This document shows positions 36,398 through 44,619 of a stretch of 64,000 nucleotides of DNA, in pieces (the first letter of the stretch is position 1; each line of letters starts with the position of its first letter). The notes under the pieces are model-generated. The model ran no database searches, was not told the origin of the DNA, and was given only the letters and a program-made list of their open reading frames with translations. A program made the translations under genes and the position numbers. The stretch lies in assembly GCA_016840095.1 (NCBI GenBank), contig JAEOSZ010000111.1, positions 1-64,000 of the forward strand, given 5' to 3'. Source of the stretch: Candidatus Heimdallarchaeota archaeon. GTDB lineage: Archaea > Asgardarchaeota > Heimdallarchaeia > Heimdallarchaeales > Heimdallarchaeaceae.

Positions 36398-37312
36398 TTA
36401 TTTTATAATCTCTGTATAATCCTCTATTTCCTCAATGGATACAGCTCCAACAGGGCAAACTGCAACACAAATTCCACAAGTTTTGCAATAAACATTGTTT
36501 ATCTTAACTTTTCCATTATTCCTGTAAATTATCCCTTCAGGACAATGAAATAAACACTTTAAACATTCAATGCATTTTTCTTGATTTACTAATGCTTTTT
36601 CTTTACTCCAAGTACCAGTTTTCCTTTGCTTGGCAGCACCTGGTCCAATTTCTTTTCCATTCGGGAGAACAGATTTTGGAAGAATGGTTCCCAAAGGAAG
36701 TTCATCTACTGTAGGTCTCCATGGAGTTTTGTCTGAATAATTTTTTCCTCCTTTAGAAACACCGAGAGTAGTTTCTTCATATGCAATTCTTGCTATTTCT
36801 ACATTCTTTCTTGCCATTGTCTCCCCTAATCTTTTTCTAAAAACTGAATAGATACCCTTCTCAAGGTCTTCAAGTGTAATGATATCTGAGCTTTTTACTA
36901 GAGCTCCTAACATGGCAGTATTAGTTATAGGATCATCAAGAATGTCCTTTGCAATTTTTGTTGCATCGACTACACTTAAATTGATAGATTTAGAAAGAAC
37001 TATTTCTTCAGGTTTTTTAGTTGTATTAAAAACACCTATTCCTCCCAAGTTCAGCCCCTCAATAACATCAACTAAATCTGGAATATCTTCATTGAGAACA
37101 ACAACAATGTCTGGATTGTAAATCTGAGTTCTTCTGTAGATTTTCTTATCATTAATTCGGACAAAAGCTAAAACAAGTGAACCTCTTCTTTCAGCTCCAA
37201 AAGAAGGAAATGAAACAGCATACTTCCCCGCATAAAAAACAGCTTTTGCTAGAGCCCTAGATGCCAAGACTGAGCCAAAACCTCCACGCCCATGGAATCT
37301 AATTTCTAACAT
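36398..37312 (-). CDS. 2-oxoacid:ferredoxin oxidoreductase gamma-delta fusion
   Basis: Residues about 1-185 are the gamma subunit (EIRFHGRGGFGSVLASRALA, SFGAERRG, NTAMLGALVK). A linker with the delta-type WSKEK segment leads to a C-terminal 2[4Fe-4S] ferredoxin: CIECLKCLFHC and CKTCGICVAVC, each followed by Pro. Pyruvate or 2-oxoacid oxidoreductases normally encode gamma, delta, alpha and beta together; here alpha and beta are absent from the neighbourhood. The partner subunits must be elsewhere, or the protein serves a different carrier role. ATG 37312 is chosen over GTG 37321. Confidence 0.9.
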   Translation of the reverse strand: MLEIRFHGRGGFGSVLASRALAKAVFYAGKYAVSFPSFGAERRGSLVLAFVRINDKKIYRRTQIYNPDIVVVLNEDIPDLVDVIEGLNLGGIGVFNTTKKPEEIVLSKSINLSVVDATKIAKDILDDPITNTAMLGALVKSSDIITLEDLEKGIYSVFRKRLGETMARKNVEIARIAYEETTLGVSKGGKNYSDKTPWRPTVDELPLGTILPKSVLPNGKEIGPGAAKQRKTGTWSKEKALVNQEKCIECLKCLFHCPEGIIYRNNGKVKINNVYCKTCGICVAVCPVGAVSIEEIEDYTEIIK

Positions 37313-37374
37313 AACTGTCACTAATCATCGAAAGCTTAAGTTTGTAATAAAATTATTGGAATAACATTAGCAAT

Positions 37375-37929
37375 TTAGTCTTTCATTTTGAAAGTATCTG
37401 AGTCATCCAACCATTTTTTGAATTCTGATGCAAGAGATATTTCATTTCTCTTAATTTCACTTAATTTGTTTAGATTTCCTTCCCTCTTTTGTTGTTCGAA
37501 GAATATTGGGATGATTTTGGTAAGATCGACAGCATATAGGTCAAAAAGAAATACTATTGGTTTGAAGTATTTTTCTAGAAACAATTCAAATTCATCAAAA
37601 CCAATCATTATTTGTTTGTAGATATCTCTGGAAACAATGAAATTGATTAGAGTTACTGTTTTATTTTTCAATCTTGAATCTTTTGCATCAAGGTTTTTCA
37701 GATTGATTGCAAAAGCAAGCAAGAATGTTTTTTCATTGATTTTAGTTGTAGCAAGCCCCTTAATTTCTTGATCTTGCATGATACCCATTAATGTGGGATA
37801 AGTAGTAAGCATGGTTTCTAATTTAACATCATCCAAATTTGATGCAAAGATTTCAAATCCTTGGTCAGCAAAATATACAATCGCAAACCCCTCTTTCTCT
37901 ACATTATCAGCATCAAGTAAAGTAGTCAA
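37375..37929 (-). CDS. Hypothetical protein, possible longin/roadblock-like fold
   Basis: A 184-residue soluble protein. The opening (GFAIVYFADQGFEIFASNLD) and the later strand KTVTLINFIVSRDIY suggest a mixed alpha/beta domain such as longin or roadblock, but similarity is weak and I do not claim it. The C-terminal third is Lys/Glu-rich and helical. The start is a TTG at 37929 with no strong ribosome site; no good internal ATG exists before residue 41. It is transcribed toward the gamma-delta fusion, 62 bases away. Confidence 0.6.
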   Translation of the reverse strand: MTTLLDADNVEKEGFAIVYFADQGFEIFASNLDDVKLETMLTTYPTLMGIMQDQEIKGLATTKINEKTFLLAFAINLKNLDAKDSRLKNKTVTLINFIVSRDIYKQIMIGFDEFELFLEKYFKPIVFLFDLYAVDLTKIIPIFFEQQKREGNLNKLSEIKRNEISLASEFKKWLDDSDTFKMKD

Positions 37930-38034
37930 CCTAAATCATTATAGTTCATTTACAATGTTATAAAAACCCCAAAGTAAGAGCGATTAGGAAGAAATGTCAC
38001 AACTTATAAAAATGAATTATCTAACTTAATTGTA

Positions 38035-38745
38035 ATGGATAAAGTAATTGTAAAGAAAATGAAGAAGTTTAACAACACTCCTGATGATAGTAAAGTTGAG
38101 TTTTTGGAATTATTAGGGAATGAAGAAAAAAATTCTGATATCGTTGAATTTCTGGTAAAAATAATTGAATCAGATACTTATTATAAAATTCGAATTAAAG
38201 CAGTATTAACTCTGGCTAAATTTGAGGATGATGAAATTGCACAAAAATTAAGCGAAATTTATGCATATGAAAGAGATAGGAATGTTAGATTAGCAATTAC
38301 TGAATCACTTGGAGATATGTCAATTGAGATAGATGAAATGCTTCAAAATATTTTGAAAAATGACTTAAATGGAATTGTTAGAGCTGCAGCTCTTAGAAAA
38401 CTTCATGAAAGAAAAAAACTCAAGAAAGAAATATTAAGAAAACTGGTATTAGAAACTATCAATAAAGAGAAGGATACTTTTCCAAAACAAATAGCACTAG
38501 GTTTACTGCCTTCATATTCTACTCAAACTGTCTATAATACACTCAAAACTATTTATGATGATGAAACTAAGTTTAAAATGCGTTCACTCATTTATAAAAC
38601 AATTACAGAAGTAGCTTCTGCTTTAAACATAGAAGTTGGTGTTGAAGAACCTTCTAAACCCAAACCTACTCCTGAGCCTGGTAAAAAGAAAAAACGAAGA
38701 AAGAAAAAGAAAGATAAAGAGCCTGAAGAGCATTTGTTCTTCTAA
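38035..38745 (+). CDS. HEAT-repeat protein with basic tail
   Basis: A 236-residue soluble alpha-solenoid. Successive HEAT units are visible at about 40-180 (YKIRIKAVLTLAKFEDDE, RNVRLAITESLGDM, GIVRAAALRKLHE). The tail (about 205-236) is Pro-rich then Lys-rich (KKKKRRKKKKDKEPEE), suggesting nucleic-acid or membrane-surface contact. HEAT units of this PBS-lyase-like type mediate protein binding. No catalytic motif is present. It converges with the methyltransferase at 38752. Confidence 0.75.
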   Translation: MDKVIVKKMKKFNNTPDDSKVEFLELLGNEEKNSDIVEFLVKIIESDTYYKIRIKAVLTLAKFEDDEIAQKLSEIYAYERDRNVRLAITESLGDMSIEIDEMLQNILKNDLNGIVRAAALRKLHERKKLKKEILRKLVLETINKEKDTFPKQIALGLLPSYSTQTVYNTLKTIYDDETKFKMRSLIYKTITEVASALNIEVGVEEPSKPKPTPEPGKKKKRRKKKKDKEPEEHLFF

Positions 38746-38751
38746 CAACAT

Positions 38752-39405
38752 TTACTGCTTTTCAGGTTTTTGGGCTACAACCCAGATATAACCCCTTCTG
38801 TCTTTTGGACTAACAAGTCGAACTTCTTTAGCTATTGAAAATATCTTCCAACCCTTTAATGCTTGTTTAATCTCAGTCATCGTAATAAAGCGAATTGGAG
38901 GTTCTGTTCTAAAATGAGGTTTTACATTACCACCAAAGAGAAAGAAACCTCCTTGTTTAACTGAATCAAGAAGTTCATACAATTTTGACAATGCATTATC
39001 ATAAAGATACTGAAGACATTGAATTGCTAAAATTACATCGTAGCTTTCAGGTTCCAAAACTAGATTTTCAATTGTCTCACATAATATGTCCATTTTTTCT
39101 TCTATTTTTAGTGCTTTAGCCCTTTTTTTAGTTAATTCTACTGCAGATTGAAGTATATCTATAGCTGTAACATGATAGCCCAGTTGAGCTAAATAACATG
39201 CATCAATTCCATCTCCAGTTGCTAAATCAAGAGCCTTTTTTCCAGTTACATCTTGATCATGAGTAAAAAATGAGAATTCTAGTGGAGCATAATGGACAAA
39301 GTGAGGTGAAAGTTTGTCTAGTTGTCCCTCAACTTGTTTCTTGTAAAGATTATCCCAACCTTCCATATATTTATCAGGATTTAATGTAGGGTACTTCTTT
39401 GTCAT
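38752..39405 (-). CDS. Class I SAM-dependent methyltransferase
   Basis: A 217-residue methyltransferase of TehB/Methyltransf_11/25 type. SAM motif I is ALDLATGDGIDACYLAQLG, with the acidic motif II VTAIDI and motif IV SYDVILAIQCLQYL. The N-terminus WDNLYKKQ-like sequence is shared with small-molecule methyltransferases. The substrate is unknown. It is divergent from the DUF2207 operon, 107 bases away, so shared regulation is possible but not shown. Confidence 0.85.
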   Translation of the reverse strand: MTKKYPTLNPDKYMEGWDNLYKKQVEGQLDKLSPHFVHYAPLEFSFFTHDQDVTGKKALDLATGDGIDACYLAQLGYHVTAIDILQSAVELTKKRAKALKIEEKMDILCETIENLVLEPESYDVILAIQCLQYLYDNALSKLYELLDSVKQGGFFLFGGNVKPHFRTEPPIRFITMTEIKQALKGWKIFSIAKEVRLVSPKDRRGYIWVVAQKPEKQ

Positions 39406-39512
39406 TATTCCAATTCACTATTAGATACTTATAACCTTCATGATATGAATTCATGAACAAAATTATGGGAAAAAGTTTAGTATTCGAAATAGAATTTTAA
39501 TTGGGAGATATT

Positions 39513-41174
39513 ATGAATCTAAAAAGAAAATTTATTGTTTTTCTTCTAGCTATAATTGTTTTGAATCTATCATTTTCTTTTGCTGAAGCAAGAGAACAAG
39601 AAACTCCATCATCCATTCCGGAATTAGATTATTATTTCGAAGTTCCTTCTATGTACACAGAGATTACAATTCATGAAGATGGTTCTATAGACATTTATTA
39701 CAGAATGGAATTTTACACTCCATCGGAAGTAATAGATGTAATAGATATTGGTTTTCCAAACGTATACTACAAGTTGAAATCTGTTAAAGCTTGGTTAAAT
39801 GGAACAGAAATCCAGGATATAAGAAAAAGTGAAGTAGTAGATATTGGTGTAGAAGTCTGGCTTGATGAAGTTGGATATATTTATGCTGGCCAAACTGGTG
39901 TTTTTGAGATTGAATGCCACAACCCAAAAATGGTTTACAAAGATAATATAGACGGTTTAGCTTCGGTTGTATTCTATCAGACTTGGTACGGTTATGCATA
40001 TTCGTATGGCACAACAAACAGGACTGTTCGATTTTACTTTCCTGAAGATTTAACTAACATAGCAGAAGTAGATTATAGAATCGCAAGTGGGTCTGAATTT
40101 ACTAGTGTAGCGAGCTCTCCAGATGGACCATATGTACAATTTTCTACTAGTGGTAATCCATATGATTCCTATGATGTGGGTGTAGCTTTTCCTGAAGAAT
40201 ATTCAAAGACTTTCAATCCTTTCTGGACATTGACAGTTTGGGGAAGTCTTGTTAGATACCCTATGGCTACTGTTATAATTTCAATTATTATTTTTGCGAT
40301 AATTATCGCTATTATTAGAAGTATAAGAAATGCTAGAAGATATCTCCCACCTTCTATTAGTTCGTTAGGTGGAGGTGTAAGAGAGGATCTATCTCCATCT
40401 GAAGTAGCTCTCCTCTTTGAACGACCTCTAACGCAAGTAGCATCATTAATGCTTTTCGAACTGATGGAAAAAGGATATGCCCATATCCAAACAAAAGAAC
40501 CTGAATTAAGACTAGAAATTACAGCAACTGATCCAGTTATTGCTGATTTTTCAAAACCTCATAAAACATTAGCAATTGGTATAAGAAAAAGAAATAAAGA
40601 AGATGAGAAATGGAGAAGAGGTGCTGCTTCTGGAGCAATACCAAAAGAGCCAGTTCATCAAACAGATTTAAAAAATGCACTCGTTGCTCAAATAAAGAGT
40701 TTAGCTAAGAAAATGAAAGGATTCTCATCTAGAAAAACCAGAGATTATTATGAATCTATCATTGACAAAGCTTGGCAAGAAATGAGTAAAGAAAATCCTG
40801 AATTACAAAATGCTTTCCTCTGGATCATGGTAGATGAGAAGTATGAATCTAGGTTAGAAGAATATGGAAGAGAATACTATTATCCAAGATGGTATGTCTA
40901 TAGCTATTTCTACTATGTTGGAGGATCACGACCTTCAAGAACTTCTGGTAGTACATTTTTGAGAATAAACCAAAGAGGAAATATTTCACAAATAGCTCCT
41001 GTCCAATCATTCATGTCAGGATTAGTACATAAACCAGGGTCTTTACGAGATTCTGTAAAAAACATAACTCGACCAGCTCCTTCTAGATCAAGTGGTAGCA
41101 GTCGAGGTTATTCAGGAGGAGGGTGTGCTTGTGCATGTGCTTGTGCATGTGCTTGTGCTGGAGGTGGTAGATAA
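39513..41174 (+). CDS. DUF2207-type membrane protein with C-terminal six-fold Cys-Ala tail
   Basis: A signal peptide (1-27) and an extracellular DUF2207-like beta domain (about 28-245, YFEVPSMYTEITIHEDGSID opening) precede one membrane helix (about 250-270). The cytosolic part includes a winged-helix-like block (SPSEVALLFERP with LASLMLFEL-type helices), and a Ser/Gly-rich stretch leads to the final CACACACACACAGGGR. The six Cys occupy alternate positions from about 538 to 548. The tail lies on the cytosolic side by topology. Downstream, a radical SAM enzyme overlaps its stop by one base. The tail is probably the substrate of that enzyme (inference). ATG 39513 has GGGAGAT five bases ahead; TTG 39501 is less likely. 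Confidence 0.88.
   Translation: MNLKRKFIVFLLAIIVLNLSFSFAEAREQETPSSIPELDYYFEVPSMYTEITIHEDGSIDIYYRMEFYTPSEVIDVIDIGFPNVYYKLKSVKAWLNGTEIQDIRKSEVVDIGVEVWLDEVGYIYAGQTGVFEIECHNPKMVYKDNIDGLASVVFYQTWYGYAYSYGTTNRTVRFYFPEDLTNIAEVDYRIASGSEFTSVASSPDGPYVQFSTSGNPYDSYDVGVAFPEEYSKTFNPFWTLTVWGSLVRYPMATVIISIIIFAIIIAIIRSIRNARRYLPPSISSLGGGVREDLSPSEVALLFERPLTQVASLMLFELMEKGYAHIQTKEPELRLEITATDPVIADFSKPHKTLAIGIRKRNKEDEKWRRGAASGAIPKEPVHQTDLKNALVAQIKSLAKKMKGFSSRKTRDYYESIIDKAWQEMSKENPELQNAFLWIMVDEKYESRLEEYGREYYYPRWYVYSYFYYVGGSRPSRTSGSTFLRINQRGNISQIAPVQSFMSGLVHKPGSLRDSVKNITRPAPSRSSGSSRGYSGGGCACACACACACAGGGR
41124..41159 (+). repeat. Cys-Ala codon repeat encoding the tail
   Basis: The repeat is six TGT-GCW pairs in 36 bases, alternating GCT and GCA in a 12-base period except in the last unit. 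It encodes the CA tail and is flanked by Gly codons on both sides. Confidence 0.95.
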
Positions 41175-42478
41175 TGGTTAAATCTAAAGTATTCCATCAA
41201 AGAAATCTAGATACAACAGCTAGAATGCATCTAAGAAAAGAGAAAGGTGGAACTGGTATTTTACTAGTCAATGCCACTATGATTCTTCATCTTAATAAAA
41301 CAGCAACTGATTTTGTATCAAGAATAATTGCTGGAAAAAGTGATATTGATATTATTCTAGAAATGAAGAAGAAATATAGAGTTTCAGTAGAACAATTGGA
41401 GATTGATTTGGAAGATCTTAAAACAAAGATTAATCAGCTCATGACTACTCCCGATATAGATCCTGTACAGCATTTGGCACAAGATATCAATCCTTTATTT
41501 GAAACTCCTTTCTCAGCTCCTTTAAGAGTGGATTTAGCTTTAACCTACAAATGTAATAACAAATGCACTAAATGTTACGTGGAATCTACAAGGGAAATTA
41601 AAGAACTATCTACAGAGGAATGGAAACAAGTTCTCGATAATTTATGGGACATAGGAGTACCACATGTTACTTTTACTGGAGGAGAACCTACACTTAGAAA
41701 AGATTTGCCAGAATTGGTAGAATATGCAGAAGATTTGGGGATTATAACTGGTTTGATAACTAATGGAAGAGCACTAAAAGATAAAGATCTAGTAGATAAA
41801 CTTGTAACTGCTGGAATAGATCATTTTCAACTAACTATTGAGAGTCATGATTCGAAAATACATGATAAACTATCTGAAGCTGAAGGTGCATGGAAAGAAA
41901 CAGTTCAAGCTATAAAGAATATTGTTCCAACTCCAGTATATATTATGACTAATACAACCTTAACACCATTTAATATTAAAGACATAGAAAAAACAGTCGA
42001 ATTCTTGGGTTCATTGGGGATTGATCATTTCGCTGCAAACAGTATAATAAAATCAGGTGGAGGAAAGCAGGAAGAGTTTGCTCTTACTTTCGAAGAGTTA
42101 GATGATACTCTAACTAAAATTCTCAAAACAGCTGAAATGCAAAAAATGTCATTTATCTGGTATAGTCCTACAAGGTACTGTGATTTCAATCCAATTGAGA
42201 AAGGACTAGGGATGAAGCAATGTACTGCAGCTCATATTGCAATGGCTATAGAGCCTGATGGATCCGTACTTCCATGTCAAAGCTACTTTGAACCTTTAGG
42301 AAATATTCTTACAACCAAATGGAGAAAGATATGGAATCATAAAATTGCTAAAAATTTGCGTAAAATGAAATACCTGGACGAAGAATGTCTTGATTGTCCT
42401 GAGCGAGAATTATGTGGTGGTGGATGTCCACTGAATTATTCAGCTCCATCAAGTATTTGCAAGGAAGCATTTTCATGA
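41174..42478 (+). CDS. Radical SAM/SPASM peptide-modifying enzyme with PqqD-like N-terminus
   Basis: A 434-residue enzyme. Residues about 15-95 resemble the PqqD peptide-recognition (RRE) fold (ILLVNATMILHLNKTATDF). The radical SAM core has CNNKCTKC with C127, C131 and C134 (CX3CX2C) and the glycine motif TFTGGEPTLR. The C-terminus is a SPASM domain with several Cys for auxiliary clusters (CTAAH, CQSYF, CLDCPERELCGGGCPL). Enzymes of this architecture install thioether, C-C or related cross-links on ribosomal peptides. Its start overlaps the DUF2207-CA stop (TAATG) and its end overlaps the methyltransferase start (ATGA), so all three are translationally coupled. Confidence 0.93.
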   Translation: MVKSKVFHQRNLDTTARMHLRKEKGGTGILLVNATMILHLNKTATDFVSRIIAGKSDIDIILEMKKKYRVSVEQLEIDLEDLKTKINQLMTTPDIDPVQHLAQDINPLFETPFSAPLRVDLALTYKCNNKCTKCYVESTREIKELSTEEWKQVLDNLWDIGVPHVTFTGGEPTLRKDLPELVEYAEDLGIITGLITNGRALKDKDLVDKLVTAGIDHFQLTIESHDSKIHDKLSEAEGAWKETVQAIKNIVPTPVYIMTNTTLTPFNIKDIEKTVEFLGSLGIDHFAANSIIKSGGGKQEEFALTFEELDDTLTKILKTAEMQKMSFIWYSPTRYCDFNPIEKGLGMKQCTAAHIAMAIEPDGSVLPCQSYFEPLGNILTTKWRKIWNHKIAKNLRKMKYLDEECLDCPERELCGGGCPLNYSAPSSICKEAFS

Positions 42479-43230
42479 AACCTAACAATGATGTTGATTG
42501 GGGATCAGAAATCCATGAGCAATTTGTTAGACAAGCACAATGGACAGAATCTATAAGGAACAAAATTTATCCACAAGTGAACCTGAGAGGAGCTAAAAAA
42601 GTTCTAGAAGTGGGCTGCGGAACAGGAGTAATCACAAACGAAATAAGAAAGAGAACACAGGCAAAAATAACAGCTATTGACTTAGACAAGGAAATGCTAC
42701 AAACAGCTGAAGAAAATGTGAAGAATGTCACATTTAAACAAGAGGAAGTAGAAAAACTATCAATGAGATCAAATACATTTGATGTAGTTTTATGTCAATA
42801 TCTCTTTCTATGGCTATCTGAACCTGAAAAAGCAATTAGTGAAATGAGTAGGGTTTGTAAGAAAAAAGGATTTGTTGTAGCTCTTGCAGAACCAGATTAT
42901 GGGGGGTGGATTGAATACCCGGATTTCCAATTGGGAAGACATCATATGAATTATCTAAAACGAGAAGGAGCAGATCCATTCATGGGAAGAAAGCTTAGGT
43001 ATCTGTTTGAAACTGCAGATCTTGAAACATCACTTGGGGTTATTGCTCAGACATGGGACAAAAAACATCTCTTAATGAACATTGAAGAAGAATGGAAGCG
43101 TGTTTACAGCTCAAAAATAATATCAGAGATGGAATATAAAGACATGATAAGGATGGAAAAAGAAGCAATTAATGAAAACAAAAGAACTATTTTCATGCCT
43201 GTTTTTTATGCAATAGGAAGAAAAAGGTAA
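42475..43230 (+). CDS. SAM-dependent methyltransferase coupled to the radical SAM gene
   Basis: A 251-residue class I methyltransferase. Motif I is VLEVGCGTGVITNEI, then ITAIDLDKEML, then FDVVLCQYLFLWL. ATG 42475 overlaps the radical SAM stop by four bases; the longer upstream frame from 42412 is less likely. It may methylate the Cys-rich tail, a cleaved product or a cofactor, or an unrelated small molecule. The coupling is what suggests it belongs to the tail-modification cassette. Its stop lies two bases before the 3' end of the tRNA-Tyr gene on the opposite strand. Confidence 0.88.
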   Translation: MKPNNDVDWGSEIHEQFVRQAQWTESIRNKIYPQVNLRGAKKVLEVGCGTGVITNEIRKRTQAKITAIDLDKEMLQTAEENVKNVTFKQEEVEKLSMRSNTFDVVLCQYLFLWLSEPEKAISEMSRVCKKKGFVVALAEPDYGGWIEYPDFQLGRHHMNYLKREGADPFMGRKLRYLFETADLETSLGVIAQTWDKKHLLMNIEEEWKRVYSSKIISEMEYKDMIRMEKEAINENKRTIFMPVFYAIGRKR

Positions 43231-43232
43231 GG

Positions 43233-43351
43233 TGGTCGGGCTTCCGTGATTTGAACACGGGACCGCTCGGTGACTGCTGACGACTTGATCACTGTTCACA
43301 AGTGTGTCTTCGACTACAGCCGAGTGCTCTAAGCCACTGAGCTAAAGCCCG
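43233..43351 (-). tRNA. tRNA-Tyr: tRNA-Tyr (GTA) with 42-base intron
   Basis: Read on the minus strand, the 5' exon (43351-43314) has the acceptor strand CGGGCTT, a D-arm and the 5' anticodon stem CTCGG, then CT-GTA-G. An intron follows at 43313-43272. The 3' exon (43271-43233) has CCGAG, a five-base variable loop, T-arm CCGTG-TTCAAAT-CACGG, acceptor AAGCCCG, discriminator A and encoded CCA. The anticodon GTA and archaeal C1-G72 pair both indicate tyrosine. The intron lies at the canonical 37/38 site for archaeal splicing endonuclease. All stems pair perfectly. Confidence 0.96.
43272..43313 (-). other. tRNA-Tyr intron (37/38)
   Basis: Forty-two bases interrupt the anticodon loop directly after G37. 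The two exon stems (CTCGG/CCGAG) pair only when the segment is bulged out, as required for bulge-helix-bulge splicing. The exact cut could shift by one base. Confidence 0.9.
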
Positions 43352-43516
43352 TTATTTATCCACACATTTTTCCATTCTGCTTTGTTCTTAAATTTTTCTT
43401 TTCTATCTTGTTTGTTGAAATCTATTACAGAATGAAAAAATCCCCTTAAATTATCTGTTTTGTCCCCTAATTAAGTAAACTTAAAAATAAGTTCAATCAA
43501 ATTTTACTGGATTATT

Positions 43517-44080
43517 ATGAGTGAGTCTAACGTTCAACATTTCAAACTTTTAGAGAAGAAATTTGATATAGAAGAAGACATCTACAAGAAGCTTGGAAAC
43601 CTTCAAGACCTAAAGAAGAAAATTGCTAAAGAAAACAAGCATCGAGCTAGAGATAACCGAGAGCGAGAGGAACATCTCATCAAAAAGGCTGAGTATGAGA
43701 ATCAAGGTGTACCTGATAAAGCTTTGAAGAGTGAAGTTTCTGCTAAGAAGAAAGAAGCAGCTATTGCAGAGAAAGATTATAAAATCAAAGATCTGGAAAG
43801 AAAAATTCAGAAGGTCGAGGAAGAATTAGAGAAGCTTGAGTTTGAACTGAAAGAAGCAGAAGCAGATATTGATGCTCATGACATGGGAGAACCTACATCT
43901 AAATTTGAGCCAGAACCTGAACCTGAATACAAACCTGAACCTGCATCAGCTTATGTGCCATTAGAACCTACAGTTCTTGATGATGAAGATTATTCAGAAG
44001 ATGAAACCGATGATGAAGATTATTCAGAAGATGAAACTGATGATGAACCTCTAACAACAACATACGATGATTACAGCTAG
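43517..44080 (+). CDS. Coiled-coil protein with acidic Pro-rich tail
   Basis: A 187-residue protein. About 1-120 is highly charged with heptad-like Leu/Ile spacing (LLEKKFDIEEDIYKKLGNLQ and IQKVEEELEKLEFELKEAEA), so a long coiled coil. The end contains EPEPEPEYKPEPASAY and a duplicated DDEDYSEDETDD unit. It has no signal peptide, enzyme motif or membrane segment. Function unknown. AACTTAAAAATAAG at 43479-43492 sits 25-38 bases before ATG 43517, suggesting a leaderless transcript. Confidence 0.75.
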   Translation: MSESNVQHFKLLEKKFDIEEDIYKKLGNLQDLKKKIAKENKHRARDNREREEHLIKKAEYENQGVPDKALKSEVSAKKKEAAIAEKDYKIKDLERKIQKVEEELEKLEFELKEAEADIDAHDMGEPTSKFEPEPEPEYKPEPASAYVPLEPTVLDDEDYSEDETDDEDYSEDETDDEPLTTTYDDYS

Positions 44081-44158
44081 TAATCTCATTCTATTTCTAT
44101 TTTTGTCTTTCCAAGAAATTTATTTATAGCTAAATTTTTCATTCACTAGGTGAATCTT

Positions 44159-44542
44159 ATGGATTTATATGGAACTGCCGATTGGAAAACAGAAAAACAT
44201 GTACCTGTTATTGAAGTAGCAGAGGTAATTAAAACAGGAGAAAAAACTCCAGTAACTGTTAGTGTTGGAAAAGAAATCGCACATCCAAACAAAACAGAAC
44301 ATCATATTTCTTGGATAAAACTAATGTTTTGGCCAGAAGGAGAAAAATACCCCTATCAACTTGGTCTTGCTAATTTTGATGCTCATGGAGCTTCAATAAA
44401 GGGACCAGACACCAGTGGTGTTTACTCAGAACCTTATGCAGTGTTTCAGTTAATTACTGATAAACCAGGTAAGCTAATTGCAACTTCTTATTGTAATATA
44501 CATGGTTTTTGGAAATATGAAAAAGAAGTAAAAGTAGAGTAA
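44159..44542 (+). CDS. Superoxide reductase (1Fe, neelaredoxin type)
   Basis: A 127-residue superoxide reductase: it reduces superoxide to hydrogen peroxide at a Fe(His)4Cys centre using rubredoxin-type donors. The active-site residues are all present: E12-K-H14 (EKHVP), H42 (AHPNKTEHH), H48 and the C112-N-I-H115 pair. The N-terminal desulforedoxin domain is absent, so it is the neelaredoxin class. The ribosome site AGGTGA lies just before ATG 44159; the in-frame GTG at 44150 overlaps it. It suggests an anaerobe exposed to oxygen. Confidence 0.95.
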   Translation: MDLYGTADWKTEKHVPVIEVAEVIKTGEKTPVTVSVGKEIAHPNKTEHHISWIKLMFWPEGEKYPYQLGLANFDAHGASIKGPDTSGVYSEPYAVFQLITDKPGKLIATSYCNIHGFWKYEKEVKVE

Positions 44543-44544
44543 AA

Positions 44545-44583
44545 TCTCTTTTTTCTTTCTATTTTTTGTTTTATCTCTTTTTT
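44545..44583 (+). terminator. T-rich terminator after superoxide reductase
   Basis: The region just after the stop holds TCTTTTTTCTTTCTATTTTT and a second six-T run. This is a typical archaeal intrinsic terminator without a hairpin. Confidence 0.5.
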
Positions 44584-44619
44584 CGGAAAAAACTTTAATG
44601 AGTTATTCAAGTTAGCAAT

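Noticed and set aside
41124..41159. The TGTGCT/TGTGCA repeat as a mere microsatellite or assembly artefact
   Set aside because: It is in frame, lies at the exact protein end between Gly codons, and the next gene is a coupled SPASM enzyme; coding function is a better explanation.
42412..42474. Longer start for the methyltransferase within the radical SAM gene
   Set aside because: It would add residues not matching the methyltransferase N-terminus, whereas ATG 42475 makes a standard ATGA coupling.
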